Assembly: GCA_003529325.1 (NCBI GenBank)
Contig: DPVW01000095.1
Location: forward strand, 1-8,363
From: Candidatus Latescibacterota bacterium
GTDB taxonomy: Bacteria; Latescibacterota; UBA2968; UBA8231
Reading direction: 5' to 3'
DNA length: 8,363 nt
A program made the position numbers and the translations under genes. Within the stretch, counting starts at the first letter, position 1, and every line of letters starts with the position of its first letter. This document shows positions 5,917 to 8,363 of this stretch, piece after piece. The notes beneath the pieces were generated by a model that was not told the origin of the DNA, did not search any database, and saw nothing but the letters and a program-made list of their open reading frames with translations.

Positions 5917-8253
5917 TCAGTAGACCAGATTGAGGAGTCTGTGAGCGGCCTGTTCGCCGACATCGGCGTTCAGCGAGATGCGGACGATGTAGAAGCCAGG
6001 CGGCAGCAGTGTTCCGCTTTCATCTTGTCCATCCCAACGGAATTCGCTGGTTCGAGTCCGCAGCACTCGAACCTGGCGTCCCGACAGATCGTGAATCGAC
6101 ACTTCGGGTGGTGTACCCTCCACTTTGGCCAGCACGAAGTCGATCCGTGCCTCATCGTTGACACCGTCGCCATTGGGTGTGAATATGGCGGAGACGTCCA
6201 CCAGACGAATCAACTCGCCACCGCTGGCAACCGAAGGAACGAATACGGTAGCCGAATGCTGATCCTCCGGACGTACTCCCTGCTGCAGGTTTTCGCCGGC
6301 GACGCTGACCCACGCGTCAAACAATGTTGCGTTGGCCCGGATTCGCGTCTGGAATTCCATCTCTACCGAGTCGCGCTGCACTCGTATCGGTAGATCAATC
6401 CGTAGCAGGTCACCGATCATTGTCACCGCCATCGGTTCGACCGATTCGCCGGCGATTTTCACGCTGATCTCATCCACCGCCGTGGGGACCTGGATATCGA
6501 CCCGGTCAAACCCCTGGTCGCCTGGACGAAAGTTCGGCAGGAGCGTGTAGTTGAAGACCTGCAGTGAATCGAATCCGACCTGCCGTGGAAAGATCCGGCT
6601 GGTCACGCCGCCACTGATGAGGGCGTCATCGAAGTGCAAAGCGATGCTGCGCAACACAGGAGCGACGTCGGGATTGTCGTTGCCCAGCTTGACTTCCAGT
6701 TGCACAAACCGGCGCGGCGAAGGTGACAGAAAGACACCGTCCGACTCCAGGTACACCTGGCTCCAGCCGGACCAGTCAGAACCCGGACGCTGGATCTCGA
6801 CAATGTCCTGCTTCTGCGACTTGGGCAGCTTGTTCCACTGCGCCTCCGAAACTTCGATGCCATTCTTATTGAGGAACTTCTGTTCGATGAAGAAGGTGTC
6901 TCCCGTCTGCGAACGGATCTCGATGTATGTACCCTCGGGCAGGTCGGCATCCCACGTGAGTCGGCGGATGCTGCTGGAGCCTCCGAGATCGATGAAGTCC
7001 GATACCATATCGACTTCAGCGACGAAACCATCGCCGTACAGGGCCTGCTCGAAGATCAGGTAGAAGGTCTTGAAGGCCTGAAGAATAGAGGTGCGGTGAA
7101 AGAAGATGTGCCGTGTCTTGCGTGGCTCAAACTGCAGGTCGTACAGGGAACGAACGGGAGTCCTTGTGGCATCGATCAGACTCAGGAACTCGTAGTCAAA
7201 TCCGCTTTGGACTCGTGAGGCCGTCAGCCCCCCGGACCGGGTGCCGTCGGAGGTGGAGATCTCTATGCCATTGATCTGGGCGGCACCGCCGTAGACGATA
7301 GGCGCCCCCGTCTCGATCACCATTCGGTCGAGCCAGAATGCTGCCCCAAGATCCCACTCGTACCAGTGGCCGTTCTCGTCCCAACTGAGGGAGCCGGACA
7401 TCGTCCAGGATGTATTGTGATCGCCGTCGCTGAAAGCGCCACTGTTGCCGATACTGGTGCCGGCGCGGACCGAGCCACCACGTACCACGGTGCCCAGAGC
7501 GATGTTGTCACCGATCCCTATGACCTCGACTTCGGCCAGGGCCGCACCTGGCTGAACATGTTCGGGAACGAACCGGACATACTGGACGGCAGCGTAATCG
7601 AGGGTGTCTGCCGCCAGCAAGTGCTCCCCTGTTGCCGGTCCCGGATCGAGCGTCGACAGCGTGTATTCGACGACGCGCGCTCGATTGGGCTCGGTCGTGC
7701 GTCCTATTCGCGTGAACTGGAATATGTCCTTCGCCGCGACGGAACGCTCTCCGTCATTTATGTAAACGCTGAAGTTCCGAAATGGCTCAGCATCTACTGT
7801 ATCGGGGAAGGTCAGACGGATCTTCGTGGCGTAGACCATGCGGCCTAGGTCGACCTCAGTCCACCAATCGCGGAGCACGTCATCCGCAGAGGGCTGCCAC
7901 CACGTGGTGGGATCCTGGTCGATGAGATTGTCAGCCGTCGCTTCTGAGGAAAACACGCGGACACCGCCGGGCACGAGATTGCGCGTGCTCTTCACCGCGT
8001 GGAGAAACTCGCGGGCATTGGCCACCGCGTTGATCTCGCGATCGGTGCGACTCAGTGTGATGCTGCCGTCGTCACCCTGTACCAGGACGCCCGGAGGAAA
8101 GCTCCAGGTCCCCCAGTCCGCCCGGGTCTGAAACTGGAACACGTCCGCCGACGATGGGCCACTCGCCAGAGCCAGCGCGATGGCGGACAGCGTCCAGATC
8201 GACCATACCCGCTGTGGCGGGTGAAGTGGCCGCTGGATGTCATGTTCTTTCAT
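5917..8253 (-). CDS. Large exported surface protein, two discoidin-like domains and FlgD-Ig/T9SS-like C-terminal module
   Basis: 778 residues, one intact frame, first gene of the leftward operon. A long n-region precedes the hydrophobic core VWSIWTLSAIALALA (16-30), with likely signal cleavage after SSA (residue 36). Two F5/8-type-C-like stretches follow. The first (about 98-248) has LIDQDPTTWWQP, WTEVDLGRMVYATKIRLTF and YVRFVPEHVQPGAALAEVEV. The second (about 250-420) has AFSDGDHNTSWTM, YEWDLGAAFWLDRMVIE and LYGDGFVAEVDMVSDF. Residues 421-545 form a beta module with IEIRSQTGDT and APVLRSIALHFD. The domain at about 550-655 matches its downstream neighbour (RQVGFDSLQV, EMEFQTRIRAN). The C-terminus has FTPNGDGVND (691-700), IHDLSGRQVRVL (720-731), WDGQDESG (740-747) and PPGFYIVRI (751-759). 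It is a paralogue of the next gene with one extra discoidin-like unit. Acts outside the inner membrane; ligand unknown. The ATG at 8253 is chosen because it leads directly into the signal peptide, but no strong ribosome binding site is seen. Confidence 0.82.
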   Translation of the reverse strand: MKEHDIQRPLHPPQRVWSIWTLSAIALALASGPSSADVFQFQTRADWGTWSFPPGVLVQGDDGSITLSRTDREINAVANAREFLHAVKSTRNLVPGGVRVFSSEATADNLIDQDPTTWWQPSADDVLRDWWTEVDLGRMVYATKIRLTFPDTVDAEPFRNFSVYINDGERSVAAKDIFQFTRIGRTTEPNRARVVEYTLSTLDPGPATGEHLLAADTLDYAAVQYVRFVPEHVQPGAALAEVEVIGIGDNIALGTVVRGGSVRAGTSIGNSGAFSDGDHNTSWTMSGSLSWDENGHWYEWDLGAAFWLDRMVIETGAPIVYGGAAQINGIEISTSDGTRSGGLTASRVQSGFDYEFLSLIDATRTPVRSLYDLQFEPRKTRHIFFHRTSILQAFKTFYLIFEQALYGDGFVAEVDMVSDFIDLGGSSSIRRLTWDADLPEGTYIEIRSQTGDTFFIEQKFLNKNGIEVSEAQWNKLPKSQKQDIVEIQRPGSDWSGWSQVYLESDGVFLSPSPRRFVQLEVKLGNDNPDVAPVLRSIALHFDDALISGGVTSRIFPRQVGFDSLQVFNYTLLPNFRPGDQGFDRVDIQVPTAVDEISVKIAGESVEPMAVTMIGDLLRIDLPIRVQRDSVEMEFQTRIRANATLFDAWVSVAGENLQQGVRPEDQHSATVFVPSVASGGELIRLVDVSAIFTPNGDGVNDEARIDFVLAKVEGTPPEVSIHDLSGRQVRVLRTRTSEFRWDGQDESGTLLPPGFYIVRISLNADVGEQAAHRLLNLVY

Positions 8254-8363
8254 GGTGAGTTCATCGACTGCACATGCACCGAGTCCGCACTGAGGCCAAG
8301 CGGCGCCAAAGGTGGCGCATCAGCCTGGCCAGAGTATAACCAGTTGGATCACGAGCATCCTTC
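8254..8363 (-). promoter_or_regulatory. Upstream leader of the surface-protein operon, possible -10 at 8333-8338
   Basis: On the minus strand TATACT (8338-8333) resembles a -10 hexamer about 80 nt before the ATG. The -35 position (AGGATG) does not match consensus, so the promoter call is weak. The leader also holds the hairpin listed next. No coding sequence is seen in this strip, and the gene upstream lies outside the window. Confidence 0.3.
8303..8318. other. Perfect 6-bp hairpin in the operon leader
   Basis: GCGCCA (8303-8308) and TGGCGC (8313-8318) are exact inverted repeats with a 4-nt loop, and an outer AGGC/GCCT pair (8293-8296 / 8323-8326) could extend the stem past mismatches. There is no T-run on either side, so it is not a standard terminator. 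It could be an operator or a 5' UTR structure if transcription starts near the possible -10. Confidence 0.4.

Noticed and set aside
5492..7848. Several plus-strand open frames of 130-170 codons opposite the surface-protein genes
   Set aside because: Compositional shadows of long minus-strand genes with signal peptides and known C-terminal motifs; no ribosome binding sites or family resemblance.
1..8363. CRISPR array, tRNA, rRNA, insertion sequence or attachment site
   Set aside because: No regularly spaced repeats, cloverleaf, rRNA-like stretch, transposase or terminal inverted repeats were found on reading both strands.

Overview
The window (about 60% GC by eye) looks like chromosomal DNA from an uncultured, Gram-negative-type bacterium of the FCB superphylum neighbourhood, most plausibly Latescibacterota-like. 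The reasons are two phytanoyl-CoA-dioxygenase-like (PhyH) enzymes and two large exported proteins that end in a 'TPNGDGxND ... DLSGR ... WDG ... PPGxYxVR' module, a combination common in those lineages. This assignment is inference from protein style, not from a marker gene. No tRNA, rRNA, CRISPR array or insertion sequence was recognised.

Layout: (1) 1-640, minus strand: the N-terminal half of aspartyl-tRNA synthetase (aspS), cut by the window edge and broken by two internal deletions. (2) 641-743: a short divergent intergenic region. (3) 744-2895, plus strand: a tightly packed run of a TPR-repeat protein, a PhyH-family Fe(II)/2-oxoglutarate dioxygenase that starts in the stop codon of the TPR gene, a 38-residue unknown protein and a 43-residue single-pass membrane protein. 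(4) 2896-3007: convergent intergenic region. (5) 3008-8253, minus strand, read from right to left: two tandem paralogous secreted or surface proteins (778 and 665 aa, 8 nt apart) and then a second PhyH-type dioxygenase, 34 nt downstream, whose frame is broken twice. (6) 8254-8363: upstream leader of the minus-strand operon.

How the genes may work together: the two surface proteins are built from discoidin/F5-8C-like beta-sandwich modules, a shared middle domain and a FlgD-Ig/T9SS-like C-terminal module, so they probably sit outside the inner membrane and bind glycans or matrix. The co-directional PhyH enzyme would hydroxylate an unknown small molecule in the cytoplasm. The link between them is only operon context.

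The most striking feature is not a new gene family. Three separate genes between 1 and 3876 (aspS, the TPR gene, the second PhyH gene) show missing segments of roughly 20-150 nt. At several junctions the size and phase fit loss between short direct repeats. The 4.3 kb holding the two surface-protein genes is fully open. This is either localised gene decay or a sequence/assembly artefact, and raw reads would decide. I do not see convincing evidence for a previously undescribed system.
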